Assembly: GCA_036852015.1 (NCBI GenBank) | Contig: JAANDG010000159.1 | Span: 186,001 to 250,000, forward strand | DNA from: Pelodera strongyloides | Lineage: Eukaryota > Nematoda > Chromadorea > Rhabditida > Rhabditidae | DNA length: 64,000 nucleotides | Reading direction: 5' to 3' | Part shown: positions 46,587 to 57,675 of the stretch, piece by piece | Layout of the letters: the number at the start of each line of letters is the position of its first letter | Position numbering within the stretch: the first letter of the stretch is position 1 | Translations under genes and position numbers: made by a program | The notes under the pieces: generated by a model | What the model was told of the DNA's origin: nothing | Databases searched by the model: none | Seen by the model: only the letters and a program-made list of their open reading frames with translations

Positions 46587-46820
46587 AAGGGTAACAATCT
46601 GCTCTACATAAATCACTTTCAATGGTAAATTTGTATGGTAGCATTAATAGAATGGAGACCCAGACTCGTATTATACGTTTCTAACAATAAGCATAAATGA
46701 CTTTGTTGACGTGTGAAAATTTAAAATAGGGTAACAAACGGCCGAAGGCCGATTCCTCCAGTCGGGGAAGAGCCCGTAGGGCTCTTCGAACGGCTGTTAG
46801 AGGTATATATTCGAGCACGG

Positions 46821-46996
46821 TTAAAGCGAAATACCGGACGGTTTTTGAAGCGCATCATGAAAAACCATACGTATTTATGCTAATTTGCTCGAATTCAGAT
46901 GGATTTTTATTATAATTTATGCTCATTTGCATACGCTGCCTAAGAATGCTGGTGTACTCGATGTGTTTCAAAAACCGAACGGTATTTCGCTTTCAA
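46821..46996. mobile_element. TTAAAGCGAAATACCGG palindromic MITE
   Basis: Inverted ends TTAAAGCGAAATACCGGACG and CGGTATTTCGC; interior CGTATTTATGCTAATTTGCT is shared with the family at 12105, 57495, 59193 and 59928. Confidence 0.8.
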
Positions 46997-47679
46997 AGAT
47001 AGGAACGCTAAACAAAAAAGTCAAGCGATAATGGATATCACAAGCAAATCGATCATAACCGGTTGAGATGTGAGGTTCGGCAAAACCAGCAAAAAATACC
47101 CAGATAAACTCGAATAAAACATAGGGCTCAATAGAGCGAGTGAGCACTCATGGCCAATCGTAAATGCCTGAATTTTGCACGGTGTAGTATCGCTATGATG
47201 TACGTGTTTCTTCTGAGGTGTAGTTGCGCCATTCTCACCATTTACGATTCTAACGTTGCTTGTACCTTTGAACACCCGGTGGTACCGTGTGAAAAACGGT
47301 GCCATGTGACATCTGTGGAAACATATCGCTCCTCCACAAGTGTTTGCTTATACGTAAACACTCTCTTTTAATCAACTCGAAACAAACGATTCGTCTCTTC
47401 GAAAAAATTTTATTCGAAAACTTGATATTGCAGTGTTTAGATAGCTACTTTGAATTCCACTTACCAATTAAACAAATTGATGGCTTTGAACATTTTCATG
47501 TAGACCGGAGAATATTTTTGATAACAACAGCGGTCATAGCAACAATCATGCAATTGAAAATAATCTGCGCTTGTGAGCACATATACGGCGAGCCTTATCT
47601 GATGGATTATATACCGTATCTTCTGGCCACAAATTCAACCCGAAGTCAGGAAGCATCAAAGGCACATTTCCGGTAGTGT

Positions 47680-49860
47680 TCATGGCCTACAGTTTCCTAA
47701 GACAGTGCCAAACCCTTATCAAAAAGACGCAAAGGATGATTTGCATATGAGAATGTAAAAAAATATCAAGAAGAAGAAGCTACTCGAAAGTATATCTGCA
47801 CTTATTTTTGAAATGATGCATGATGCATGTTGTCCACTATTGTTGCAGTACTTGCCTATTATTGTAACCACTCTAGTACTCGATTGCGCTCTTTCATTCC
47901 TCCGCCGTCTAAATTCTACTGTGTGTTACGGTCGTTCTTCGCATGAACCGATTATCGAGCCAGCCATCCTCGCCTAGGTAGGTCATGTATCGAGTTTGCT
48001 CGAACCCAAGCTCTGAGAGAACAGTTCGCTGAGTTGTCACTCGCTCTAAAGTGAGGTATTTGTTGTCTACCTATATTATTCTACTTGACTGGCTGGCTCA
48101 AGTATAGTGTTCTGTCAACTATTATTTTCTTAACAGAGAACGTATCCAATAATTTTTATGTTAGGTGTGTTTGGTATGTAGTATGCTTGCAGTGTGAGTG
48201 TGGTATGGCTGTTATGTAATAGAAACCATACTACACCTTAACTAATGGCTTCTTACAAAACATACTGTTGCGCCTCAAGATCGTGCTACTTTAGTAGACC
48301 TTTATTCAGTTCAACCCATATGTATTCATGACATAAAAATAGAATCAGTGTTTAAAACAAGGAGGTTCGAGGGATCAAAATGTGTGGCGGTATCATCAAT
48401 GCAAAAAAACGTGCAGAGTTAAAGAAATAATATCACCTGTTGTACTAACTGTAGACAACATACAACTTGTACTAAATTTATGGACAGCTGCTAATTCCAA
48501 AAGCAAAAAGTATGATTAGTGCACCGTAGTCAGCAAGTCAGCAGGTACCGTAGTCAGCAAGTAAAAATTCAGACATGAATCTCATTCATAATAGTATTAG
48601 TATTGATGAAAATGATATTACTATCGATTATAAGGAGTATTCCTATAATCCAAAAATACCAGCTCAATAATAAATTTCGTTCAGATACTTCACTAACTCG
48701 AGTAGACCTTACAGGATTTACAGCCTAAAGAAGAAAAGAAAACTAATACTAAATACTAAGTATATATGTATAATGGATTGTTGTATATTGTGCAAATTAT
48801 TGATCTCATCTGTTTAAACGATGCTTCTGTTCTTCTGTAAAGCGGAATATTGTCTGTTATATTTACAGTTTTCTTTGTATTACGCGGCAGTTGAAACATT
48901 ATGCGGTATTTGACTACAAAATTTCAATTGGAATCCGTTGTTCGATATATGTTTATTGTAATTGTTTGGTCAAGTCCTTAATTATCTCGTGGGTTATCCA
49001 CGAAAATACCATGTGCGGTATAGGAGTATTCGTACATAGCGCATTCGGGTTACTGCGGGCGGAGGTATATCAAGGATGCTAGTTTTTGAGCTTATGTTGT
49101 ACTTAGTACTATTTGTAGGAATGCCCAATGTGTTGCAATTATTGTTGTTATCTTCGCTGTGATTTTTTGAGGTAATGTACGAATACTCAAATAAATTTGC
49201 TCAAGATAATTAAAACCATGGCCATTCAATTGATGCTTGTCAACCTTTAGCCCATCATAATATTTCTGAAATTCTGGACATTTTGTACAAATAAATTGAG
49301 GAAAACAGTTTTCTCGTGGGCCTCTCCCTTAAATTGTAGATACATTTTGTTTATCACTAACATAAAAATAATCATCTATCTCAAAGGGTCAAGAAGTTCA
49401 GGCGGCTCAAAATTAGACACTGGCTCACGCATACAAATGTAAAAAAAATTTACACTTGAAATTATTGTAAATAAAACCATCTGTTTCTCTGTCTGAAAAC
49501 GGCAATTCCCACAGTTGGACGATTCGGCGATGTAGAGAGAGCAGCTGACAATTTTGCAGATCTATGAAATAGAACGCATTCCTAGTCAACAGCATTCAAA
49601 ACCAAAATAATTTAGCAACATAAAAAAATAAATTTTGTCAGTGAATAGATAAGCTTTATTGGATTAACTCTACCGCTGTAAAATTTAGAGAATGGTTAGG
49701 AACTTCATTACACATTCAAAGCATCGATCACGATTCCTTAGTCATCTATCAATGAACATAACGCCACATATGTAGACGAAACAACGTACATCAATATTTA
49801 TATGTCTTATTAATGTCTGTGTGTAAGCAAGCGTAAACTAGACTCTATCAACGGTTTATT
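47680..49860. other. intergenic with one dispersed repeat
   Basis: AT-rich sequence, no gene recognised. 49075-49245 is the inverted partner of 1196-1390. Otherwise nothing supportable. Confidence 0.4.
49075..49245 (-). repeat. dispersed repeat, inverted copy of 1196-1390
   Basis: Reverse complement shares CAATTGAATGGCC, GAGTATTCGTACATTACCTC and CACAGCGAAGATAACAACA with the copy near the left edge. Confidence 0.6.
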
Positions 49861-50368
49861 AATTCATACAAACACGCCAAAACGGTAAATAGTAGCCAAA
49901 CATGTTCAAAAAATGAGGTAAATATTGGACAAAGTTTAACATTGTACATTGAACATTTATTAGCAATAAAACACACACCAGTCAGGTGGAAAATGAAACA
50001 TAACATATAAAACAACACACAAACTAAAATGATAAATCATTTTAAATAAAATAGTATAGCAAGGGTAAATAAACATTCAACCACAATACAACAAGAAAAT
50101 TCTGAATTACCATGAGTTAACATGTCCGAAATAAGGTTAATCCGTTTTATTTATAAAGGACGCTAATCTTCTTGTTAGATACGACATTTGCTGGATACGA
50201 CCATAAGACAACCATTCACGGGCCTTGTATCTGCATCAAATTTTCGGCTAAAAAGGATCCTTTGAATACCGCGTCGGTATGGCGTTGTCATCAAGAGAAG
50301 TAGGAAGCAACACATCGGTGAATGCAACATTGATGAAACCACTGTGAAGGCGACAACTAAACATTTGT

Positions 50369-51915
50369 TTAGAAGAATGTTCCCCGTTTCACTATGCCCA
50401 TTCGCTTGCGAACGGGTTTTCCCCGCGCAAATGGAAATAGTTTTGTCAACCGATCTTCTCTTGTGGCAGCTCTAAAACAATCTAAATCATTTTTTTTTTT
50501 AATTCTGACCCCAAATTATTGAAGGAACGCTGTTCAGAAAAAGGCTTCGTAGAAAATGGATGGAAATAAACTTGATCAAAGGTCCCATGCTGATACCTTA
50601 TTGGATAAAGGAACATGTACAAAAAGAAAGTTGAGTGAAAAGGGTACCTGCGCTTGGAAATATTTGAAACCCAATCATCTGCGCAACGAATAAAACGTAG
50701 CCATATACCGAAATAACAAGGGCAACGTACTAAAAATAACAGGCTTGTTTTTTTTATATTCAGAGAACCAGATAGTGAACAAATCAATGTTGTGCATAAA
50801 CTTTCAGCTGCATGGGCAGCAACACCTTACAACACCAGACGGCGTCGACCTAATAACTTACCGTCAACAAATATCACACAAACAAAGTCACGCATACCTG
50901 TGAAATAAGAACATAGAACATTTTCTTCCGCAATGTCACTGTTCGAGCGCTCACGAGTGCTGAGTTTGACACCAAGGAACGAAAAACCAGCACGGCTACC
51001 AGTGCAAATGCACCTCCTAAAATATGTCCGCCACAGCTAAGTAAACGTAATGCGGCCTCTAGGTTATTCTTGATCTTATTGTATTTGATATAAATAATAA
51101 AACAGAAGGCTACTTGAAGGCGAACATAAGGAAAATTGAAGGCCCCATTGATTTTTACGGTCAGATTCACTGCAATTCTATGCCAATATTGTTCCCACTA
51201 ACAAAGCATTTGTACGAAAGGCGAGCATTACTGAGCAAAATGAGTTGCAAACTAACCTCCAATAATTAACCAAAAGAACAAATACCACATAAGCATTTCA
51301 TTTGCTGACAAGTTGAAAGGATAAAAACGAAAACTATTAAAAAGTGAACTGTCTAGAAACACGTCGAACTGATCGTAGGTATTAGGCTGGAAGAAAAGAG
51401 CTGATTATGTGCCCCTCCTACATTCTTTTCTTTTTATCAGGTGTAGCCACTTGCGCCTACAATAATGATAAACAGGCTCCCAGTAAAGTTAAACAATATT
51501 AAGAGATAGAACTAAAGTCTTACCGTGGTCTGTGTAGTGTTTGTATGTTCATAGTTTATCGCAAAATGTAAAATACCAAACAAGATCGCCATTGCGTAGA
51601 ACATGGAAATCACAACGAAAGCCACCTTGCATACAATTCTCCGGGAATCAACATCAACAGTAGAATAATAGATGTAGAAAATTTGCCCCAATTTGGAGAT
51701 TGCAATGAGAAGGAGTGATGACATACTAGCGGCCTACGATGTATTAAAGTGAAATAACGGCCGGTTTTTGAAACGCATCGAGTACTCACTGCTTTCCTAT
51801 GCTTCATATGCAAATGATCATAAATTTGAATCAAAAATAGACCCCAATAGACCCACGAAAATGAAAACATATTTACTAACTGATGATAAGCAATATTAAT
51901 GCGGTCTGCATTCTG

Positions 51916-51953
<38 letters not shown>

Positions 51954-54900
51954 TCTCTCTCTCGCCCAGCTGTCTTACCACTAGAAGGTCCAACATTACT
52001 GGATGAATAGGCAGTTCCGTGTTTATTAGATAAAGATATCCGTCTGAATTCGAATAAAGCATTGGACACAACATAAAAATAGTTGTTTCATAGGTTAGGG
52101 CACATGCCTAAAGATAACGCATAATAATATGTGTTACGGACAACCATCTTATCAATTCAACACGGAGCATCTTTATTATTATTTTTTATTACGTATATCA
52201 TATTTAGAGGGCATCATGGCTCACTGGCAAAGTTCTCGTCTCTCACCCATACGAACCGGGTTCGAATTCCGCCCAGGTGTTACCATCTTACAAACATGCC
52301 ACCGCGTCGGGAATAAAGTTAAAGGAGGAGGCTTACGAGAATGAAGTGCTCAAATAGTTACCTTTTATCGAAAGATGATTCCGAAAGGCATGCCTTACAA
52401 AGCAAAAGCTCTTAATTGGAAGGAGTAAAACAATATAAAACTATGAATTCTATCAAAATTTTGGATCGTAGTAAATAATTTCCATAGTGGGTTGTGTTTT
52501 TGTTTCCAAATTTTGTGATGGCCTGCAAAATGACTTGTAAATTTGCAAGCCAGCACAAAATTTGCATGTCCACTATGGAAAACAAATAATTACTACGATC
52601 CAAATAATAGAATTCATAGTTTTATATTGATTTACTTTTTCCAATTAAAAGCTTTTGCTTAGTAAACCAGGTCTTTCGGAATTTAATACCATCATCTTTC
52701 GACAAAACTCTGTTCGTCTTAGGCGGGTCGCCAGCTAAAATATTTGCACCCGCGAACCCGCCCAGCTAAAATATTTCTACCCGCGAACCCGCCAGCTAAA
52801 ATATTTTCAATGCCTAATTCGCTGGAGAAAGTAAACTACTGTAGGCGCTTCGCGGGTAATAAAAAATTGCAAATTGTGTGGATATACTGTATTATCGTGC
52901 ATCACAGAACAGCATTTTTGGTCCGATTGATTTTCATTTCAAAAACGTATTTTTTCACCAATTTTCACCTGTTTCTGTGTTTTCTTTGTTGTGTAAAGAT
53001 TTGTTGTTGTTATTTTTAACGTGTGTAAAGAACATGTCAGTGTTTCCATGTGGCCTGAATTTCGGAAACGAAGTAAACGTTTTGTTCGGTTGCTTTGGAG
53101 TTCAATGAAATGACTAAAACATTATACTTTCTTTACCTATTTATCCTCATTCGTGTCCGCATTATTCCCTATTGTGCGATACATTTACAAAGCATAAGTT
53201 TATTTTTGGTGCGGAACCTGGCCTGAATGACCCGTCCGTTTCAGGCGAAGTCCAATGAACAGGGCTACGAAAAGAATAAAGACGGAAGCATGTCAGCAAA
53301 CGGACAAAGAAGGAAGGTACGTAAGTAATGAATATATTGAAAATTATAAACGAAAAGTTGGAATTTAGTTTTGTTCGATACATTCGTGAAATAATTGGTA
53401 TGTTTATTGAATGCGTTATGTGTATGCTCCTTTTGGGACAAGAATGCAGTATAGAATGTGTAGACTCTTCGATCTTCTTATGAGCAATACCGTACCGTCA
53501 GATTGTAAGAAAAGAATGAGGTGCAAGGTGCCTATCTGTTGTTGATTTACGTTTTTAGATGCAAACATGACTGAGCGATGAACTACCAAATGAGACCATG
53601 TTAAATTGGACGAACTACGACCGGCGCCACGCCAACATGTGGAGAATATAAGCCAGAAGATATCTCACGAGGTTTGTAGATGCCTTTATCTTATTTATTT
53701 TTCTGCGCGTTTTAACACTATAGCGTTTTAACACTTTTTCTGCGCGTTTTAACACATCTTTCCTAGTGACCTCGAAATTTAGTGGGATTTGCATCGCGAG
53801 TGACAGTTTCACCAATTTAGCACGCCATGCCAATGCCATTGCCTCAATGGTTCATTGAATCGACGTATAGGTATGCATTTGCGCAAACTCTGTATATTCT
53901 GCAAGTGGCAAGTGGCACACTCTTGTGACATACATGTAGCACACTTGCGATTACATTTGTAGCCCACTTTCGCGAAATTAAAGTGTACGCTCCTTGTAAA
54001 ATCGTTCAAGCAGCAAGCCTGAGTTTTATTACGTATTACATCAACATGATAGAATTGTTTAACAGTTTCCATCTCTTATTCTATTATTCACGCCTTTTTT
54101 CAGAGAACGCGGTCGGATCGCATAATTATGTGCCAGATCGCCGATCCACGAGCAACATGTTCCTAATTTTTTGTTGCAGCTGACGTTTTTCATTTAGTCG
54201 TCCCCGTATGTTACAAAATTAACTTTTAGCTGTTTTAATAGTAATTTAAATTATGTTTCCTTATGAGCTCTCTGATCTCCAAATTTATTAGTATTTATAT
54301 TACGGTTAAGTAAGAGGTGTCCTGATTCCTGATCATTAGAAATAGAGTTTGTAAATTTAATAACAATTATTGGCAGCGCAATCCTCTACAACTCTCAGTT
54401 TCTTGTTTCTTGATTTTTTACTCTGGTTTAGACAGAATGTTTAGCGTGTCTATCTATCTTTATTTTGGTCGATTTTCGTACGTTATTTTTGGTCAGAAAT
54501 TGCTACTTTTGGATTAGATATAAGCAGGATTTTTACAGTTATCTCGAATTTTTTCTATTTACTAGTTAGTTATAATTATCGCGTATGCTAGAGGCATTTA
54601 GCCAAGTGTTGATTTAGACACTGTAACTATTTTTAGCCAATGTATTTTAAATATATATTGAAACTCGTACTGTACTATAGGTTGTGTTTTATTGTGGTTT
54701 TCTTATTGCTTTATCGTATAAAAGAATTCGCATCTCATTTGTTGGTTCTGGATGTGAGCTTATTGTGTGGAGTGTGTTTTATTAATAATTCGTAGTTTAT
54801 AGTGTGGTTAAATGTTTCCTTGTCTGCGTCTCTCCGGCGAGAGGGGATGCTACACTATTTGTAGCAAAACAGCGAAACGCCTAGCGAAAATTATGCAATT

Positions 54901-55469
54901 GACACATCCGCCATGCAGGTGGACAGGCGGTTCGCCATTATTTTCGCTGGGCGGTCCGCCAAAAACGAACGCAGAAGGAAACCATTTCAGCACTTCAGTC
55001 TCGTGTGCTTCCGCGTCTAGCCTTAAGACGGACGTTTCGCTCTGTAGTCTCTTTGTTCCGTCTTCCCTACATTCGACAATGGTCACTTCCCTGCCCTCTA
55101 CCCTCTACACTCTACGGGACACATCGGCCAAGAGACACCGCCCTGCTGGATTGGAACCAATGAAGACCTCCGACTTATGGAAAAAAACGGGTCCTGGATT
55201 CTACATGTGTGATGTCTATGTGTGATGATTGTATGCCTGAATAAAGTGGTATTCATAAAAAAATTTAAACATACCAGAAACATTAATTGAAGCCGCTTGA
55301 AAATATCCATGGAAATGGGTGAGAATCGTTGGATAACAACCACAGTCAGTGTGACGATAAACAAATTCAGGAAAAACTGAATTTGTACCGTCAATCGTAA
55401 AACCTGACGAGCTTCGTCTGATGGATAGTATAACGTATCCTCTTTCCCGAAATCCCAGTCGACCAGCAT
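50369..55469 (-). CDS. 7TM chemoreceptor-like protein, intact right copy
   Basis: 376 residues from exons 55469-55275, 52107-51979, 51733-51524, 51386-51257, 51169-50898, 50729-50648, 50481-50369 (minus strand); sum divisible by 3, all junctions in frame. Hydrophobic segments: IQFFLNLFIVTLTVVVI, TYETTIFMLCPMLYS, SMSSLLLIAISKLGQIFYI, VAFVVISMFYAMAILFGIL, MLMWYLFFWLIIG, LGGAFALVAVLVF, YVALVISVYGYVLFVAQMIG. The C-tail is basic (FARGKPVRKRMGIVKR). The pattern and length fit a nematode serpentine receptor, but I cannot name the class. The start ATG is shared with the paralogue. Intron 1 is 3.2 kb against ~100 bp in the other copy because of inserted repeats. Likely a plasma-membrane sensory GPCR (inference). 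Confidence 0.85.
51744..51845. mobile_element. solo end of TTAAAG palindrome
   Basis: TTAAAGTGAAATAACGGCCG followed by TTTTTGAAACGCATCGAGTA, without a matching second arm, just upstream of exon 3 of the intact receptor. Absent from the left copy, so it arose after the duplication or was lost there. Confidence 0.6.
51918..51963. repeat. (CT)n microsatellite
   Basis: CT dinucleotide run in intron 2 of the intact receptor; the left copy has a short version (CTCTCTCTCCCTCCCTCTC near 42886). Confidence 0.95.
52208..52278 (+). tRNA. tRNA-Glu-like sequence (CTC), degenerate
   Basis: A-box ATGGCTCACTGG, anticodon-loop-like CTCTCACCC as in tRNA-Glu(CTC), and a perfect B-box GGGTTCGAATTCC. Stems are only partly complementary, so a pseudogene or SINE head is likelier than an active gene. 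Confidence 0.4.
52368..52702. mobile_element. ~335-bp inverted-repeat element
   Basis: Ends TCGAAAGATGAT and ATCATCTTTCGA; inner arms share AATATAAAACTATGAATTCT/GAATTCATAGTTTTATATT and CTACTATC-type words (ACGATCCAAA/TTTGGATCGT). No coding capacity; MITE-like. Some arm sections are diverged. Confidence 0.7.
52717..52812. repeat. three tandem copies of a ~33-bp repeat
   Basis: CCAGCTAAAATATTT followed by ACCCGCGAACCCG recurs three times, the last copy truncated; a short CGCGGGTA echo follows at 52850. Confidence 0.85.
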
Positions 55470-56119
55470 TTAACTTAAAACAAAACAAAATTGTTCAATT
55501 GAGATTTTGCCGAAATATCATTTGATAATCAATACAAAAATAAATACTGATCGAAGCGAGGCGAGTGTCTATTTCATGAAACCTAAATATCAGTTTTTTT
55601 TTGTTTTTAGACCCCTTGCTTTTGCAATAGCCTTTTCACGATAAAATACATTCACCGGCCAAAAAAATACAAAAAAAGAGAGCCTCGATTATTGCATGGG
55701 AGAGCGTGATTGTCGTGAAGTGTGGACAACTAATTTCTATAACTAAAGACCATAAGACGGATTGTTAGTGCAAGTTTACAAACGGCACTAAATTAGTAAA
55801 TTATCTTTCCAATTAGGCAGTGAACAAGCGAAATCACCTGCTGTACACTGGACTGACCATTTATTTTCAGAAACATTGACCTAATCTGGGGAGTGAGATT
55901 TGGAGAAAAACTTTGCAAAAACAACTTTAACTGTGATGTTCAAAGTTCATTCTGGATCCGCAAAGAGCAAAAAGTTCTTCTTGATTAAAACACCATTGTC
56001 ACAAAAAAAATGAGACGACCATTGTTCCGCGTACCGCGAAATCTAAAGAACAACCGAGCTACCGTAGCTCTGCCCGTGTGGGGGACAGCCATTTCAATAA
56101 CCTGCGCATCAAAACCGAG

Positions 56120-57038
56120 TTAAGGTTCATCTGTCGAAAATCGGCACTATATATATATAGAGAGTCTTCTCAAGTACAGGATATCTCTATAATATAGGTT
56201 AACTATATTAACTAAAAATACAATAAAAAATGATTTCCAATTGAAAATAAGCAAGACCACCTGCCTTATCACACAGAACAAAAAAATATACAAAAATTGG
56301 CCTAAATAGGACTACAACATGCAGTTGGTAATCAAAGATGGTCTGTTTGCAATAAAAAAAATTATGAACATATAGTTATTGTCAACCGACGGAAGGAGAA
56401 GGATCTGCGATGGATAAGGTTAAAACAGTCATAAGAAAAAGAAAACACATCATGCCATCAGACTATAAGTTAGAGAACCGCATAAGCTATCAAAACACAT
56501 TCAATTAGCATGCAAATTGTACAAATATGCAGCAAAAGAGAATGGAAAAAGTAAGAAGCAAAACACCTGTCTCTTTAACCATAGTAGATCAAAAAATAGT
56601 CAGCCGCACTGAACCAAGCACCGAGCTCAAAAAGCTCTATAAATAAAAACGGCTCAAAGTAGTCAGAAGGCGTATTCGGTGCACTATCTGTATTACCGAA
56701 GATACCCAAATAACCCAAATAATCGACCCAGACATATGCGAAATTTCCTTTGCACCACAATTAGGCTAGACAACCAATCTCAGGCCGTATTAGGTATTAA
56801 CAACACCGTTTACCCCTGGAGAAAACAACCTTTCGGAGAAAATTTACCTGGAGAGCGAGAGATAGTCAAAAATTTGCATTCACCAATCTCGCATCTTCCC
56901 CCAAATAACGGTGCAGAGAGTGGTAAATTGTGACAGGGTTTGCATATTGTATTTTTAGTTTATATAGTTAACCTATATTATATAGATATCCTGCACTTGA
57001 GAAGACTCTATAGTGCAGATTTTCGACAGATGAACCTA
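56120..57038. mobile_element. ~915-bp TIR element, AAGGTTCATCTGTCGAAAAT ends
   Basis: Left end AGGTTCATCTGTCGAAAATC and right end GATTTTCGACAGATGAACCT form inverted repeats that extend, with interruptions, about 95 bases (AGAGTCTTCTCAAGT..CAGGATATC / GATATCCTGCACTTGAGAAG; ATATAGGTTAAC / GTTAACCTATAT). It was inserted exactly where the homology between the two receptor copies ends (after CAAAACCGAG), so it may mark a duplication breakpoint. The interior has no recognisable transposase. Confidence 0.75.
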
Positions 57039-57122
57039 ATAATAACAATTCCTTACTTTATGGCGCGCAACTAACAAAACTTCCTATTTTGTTCCGCATT
57101 TAGGTTCATGTAGGCTTCGCAG

Positions 57123-57308
57123 GTTTCATATAGGCCGCACGTAAACACCCAGGACACAACGGCGTGCTATGGAGTCTGTGACTCCTGCATGACACCGCTC
57201 CATGAAGGCGATGAACAGGCGTTAATGAGGTTTCGCAGGAGGCAGGAGCATTCGAACTCTACGCCGACTGGTTTCTCAAGAAGGTGCCTACGCCAAAGCG
57301 CAAAATAA
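57123..57308 (+). CDS. isolated open exon with Cys cluster, unassigned
   Basis: After CTTCGCAG the sequence is open for 61 codons to TAA: includes TTACYGVCDSCMTPLHEGDE and RFRRRQEHSNSTPTGFSRR. The local GC is higher than the surroundings and the codon pattern looks coding-like. It has no start and I could not join it to an upstream exon. It may be a terminal exon of an unidentified gene or a fragment captured with the adjacent element. Confidence 0.3.
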   Translation, partial: VSYRPHVNTQDTTACYGVCDSCMTPLHEGDEQALMRFRRRQEHSNSTPTGFSRRCLRQSAK

Positions 57309-57494
57309 ACAATATAAGTTACTTTTTATTTCCACATGCTATTTTTCCAAGCCGTGCGGTGCTGCACACATCAACTCTTTATCTGACAAGTGAATAATTG
57401 TTATCCATAATGCAAAGAATAGTAATCCCACAACAACGCTAACACCGAAATAAACTAATAGGCTTTATCACGAAGAGGGATAGAGAGATGTGGC

Positions 57495-57675
57495 TTAAAG
57501 CGAAATACCGGCCGGTTTTTGAAACGCATTGCGGACACCAGCACTCTTATGCAGCACATGCAAATGAACATAAATTAGAATAAAAAATCGAGCTAAATTC
57601 GAGCAAATTTGCATAAATACGTAAGAATTCAGTTGTTCGCGATGTGTTTCAAAAAACGGCCGGTATTTCACTCGC
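57495..57675. mobile_element. TTAAAGCGAAATACCGGCCG palindromic MITE
   Basis: Left end TTAAAGCGAAATACCGGCCG, inverted right end CGGCCGGTATTTCACTCGC (decayed terminus). The interior matches 12105-12286 closely, including AGAATAAAAAATCGAGCTAA. Confidence 0.85.

Larger units (their letters stand above)
45761..47650 (-). pseudogene. decayed third copy of the 7TM receptor
   Basis: Three segments in the same order as the receptor exons. 47650-47480 resembles exon 1 (PEDTVYNPSDKARR, then in a shifted frame AQIIFNCMIVAMTAVVIKNI, against EDTLYYPSDDARQ / VQIQFFLNLFIVTLTVVVIQ). 47135-47042 resembles exon 2 (LLSPMFYSSLSGYFLLVLPN...PVMIDLLV). 45847-45761 resembles exon 6 (YAAFAASVCGFNFFTVQMVG). Exons 3-5 were not found, and an inverted-repeat element and a tRNA-like sequence occupy the interior. 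Frameshifts mark it as non-functional. Much more diverged than the other two copies. Confidence 0.7.
52130..55260. other. ~3.1-kb insertion in receptor intron 1
   Basis: Absent from the left copy. It contains a tRNA-Glu-like block (52208-52278), an inverted repeat (52368-52702), a tandem ~33-bp repeat (52717-52812), an isolated exon-like stretch (53244-53318: SNEQGYEKNKDGSMSANG, between TTTCAG and GTACGT, not linked to a gene), and GC-richer sequence at 54800-55200. Probably several nested insertions; no single element spanning it was recognised. Confidence 0.6.

Noticed and set aside
46133..46588. 151-aa plus-strand frame
   Set aside because: It covers a MITE end, a GC-rich stretch and a tRNA-like block; composition and repeats explain it.
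47299..47676. 125-aa plus-strand frame
   Set aside because: It is antisense to the decayed exon 1 of the third receptor copy.
53041..53106. Short ORF MSVFPCGLNFG...
   Set aside because: Only ~21 codons, with no splice partner; could not be linked to the exon-like stretch at 53244.
54812..55225. 137-aa frame in the receptor intron insertion
   Set aside because: No recognisable domain, overlapping open frame on the other strand, and it lies in an insertion absent from the paralogue.
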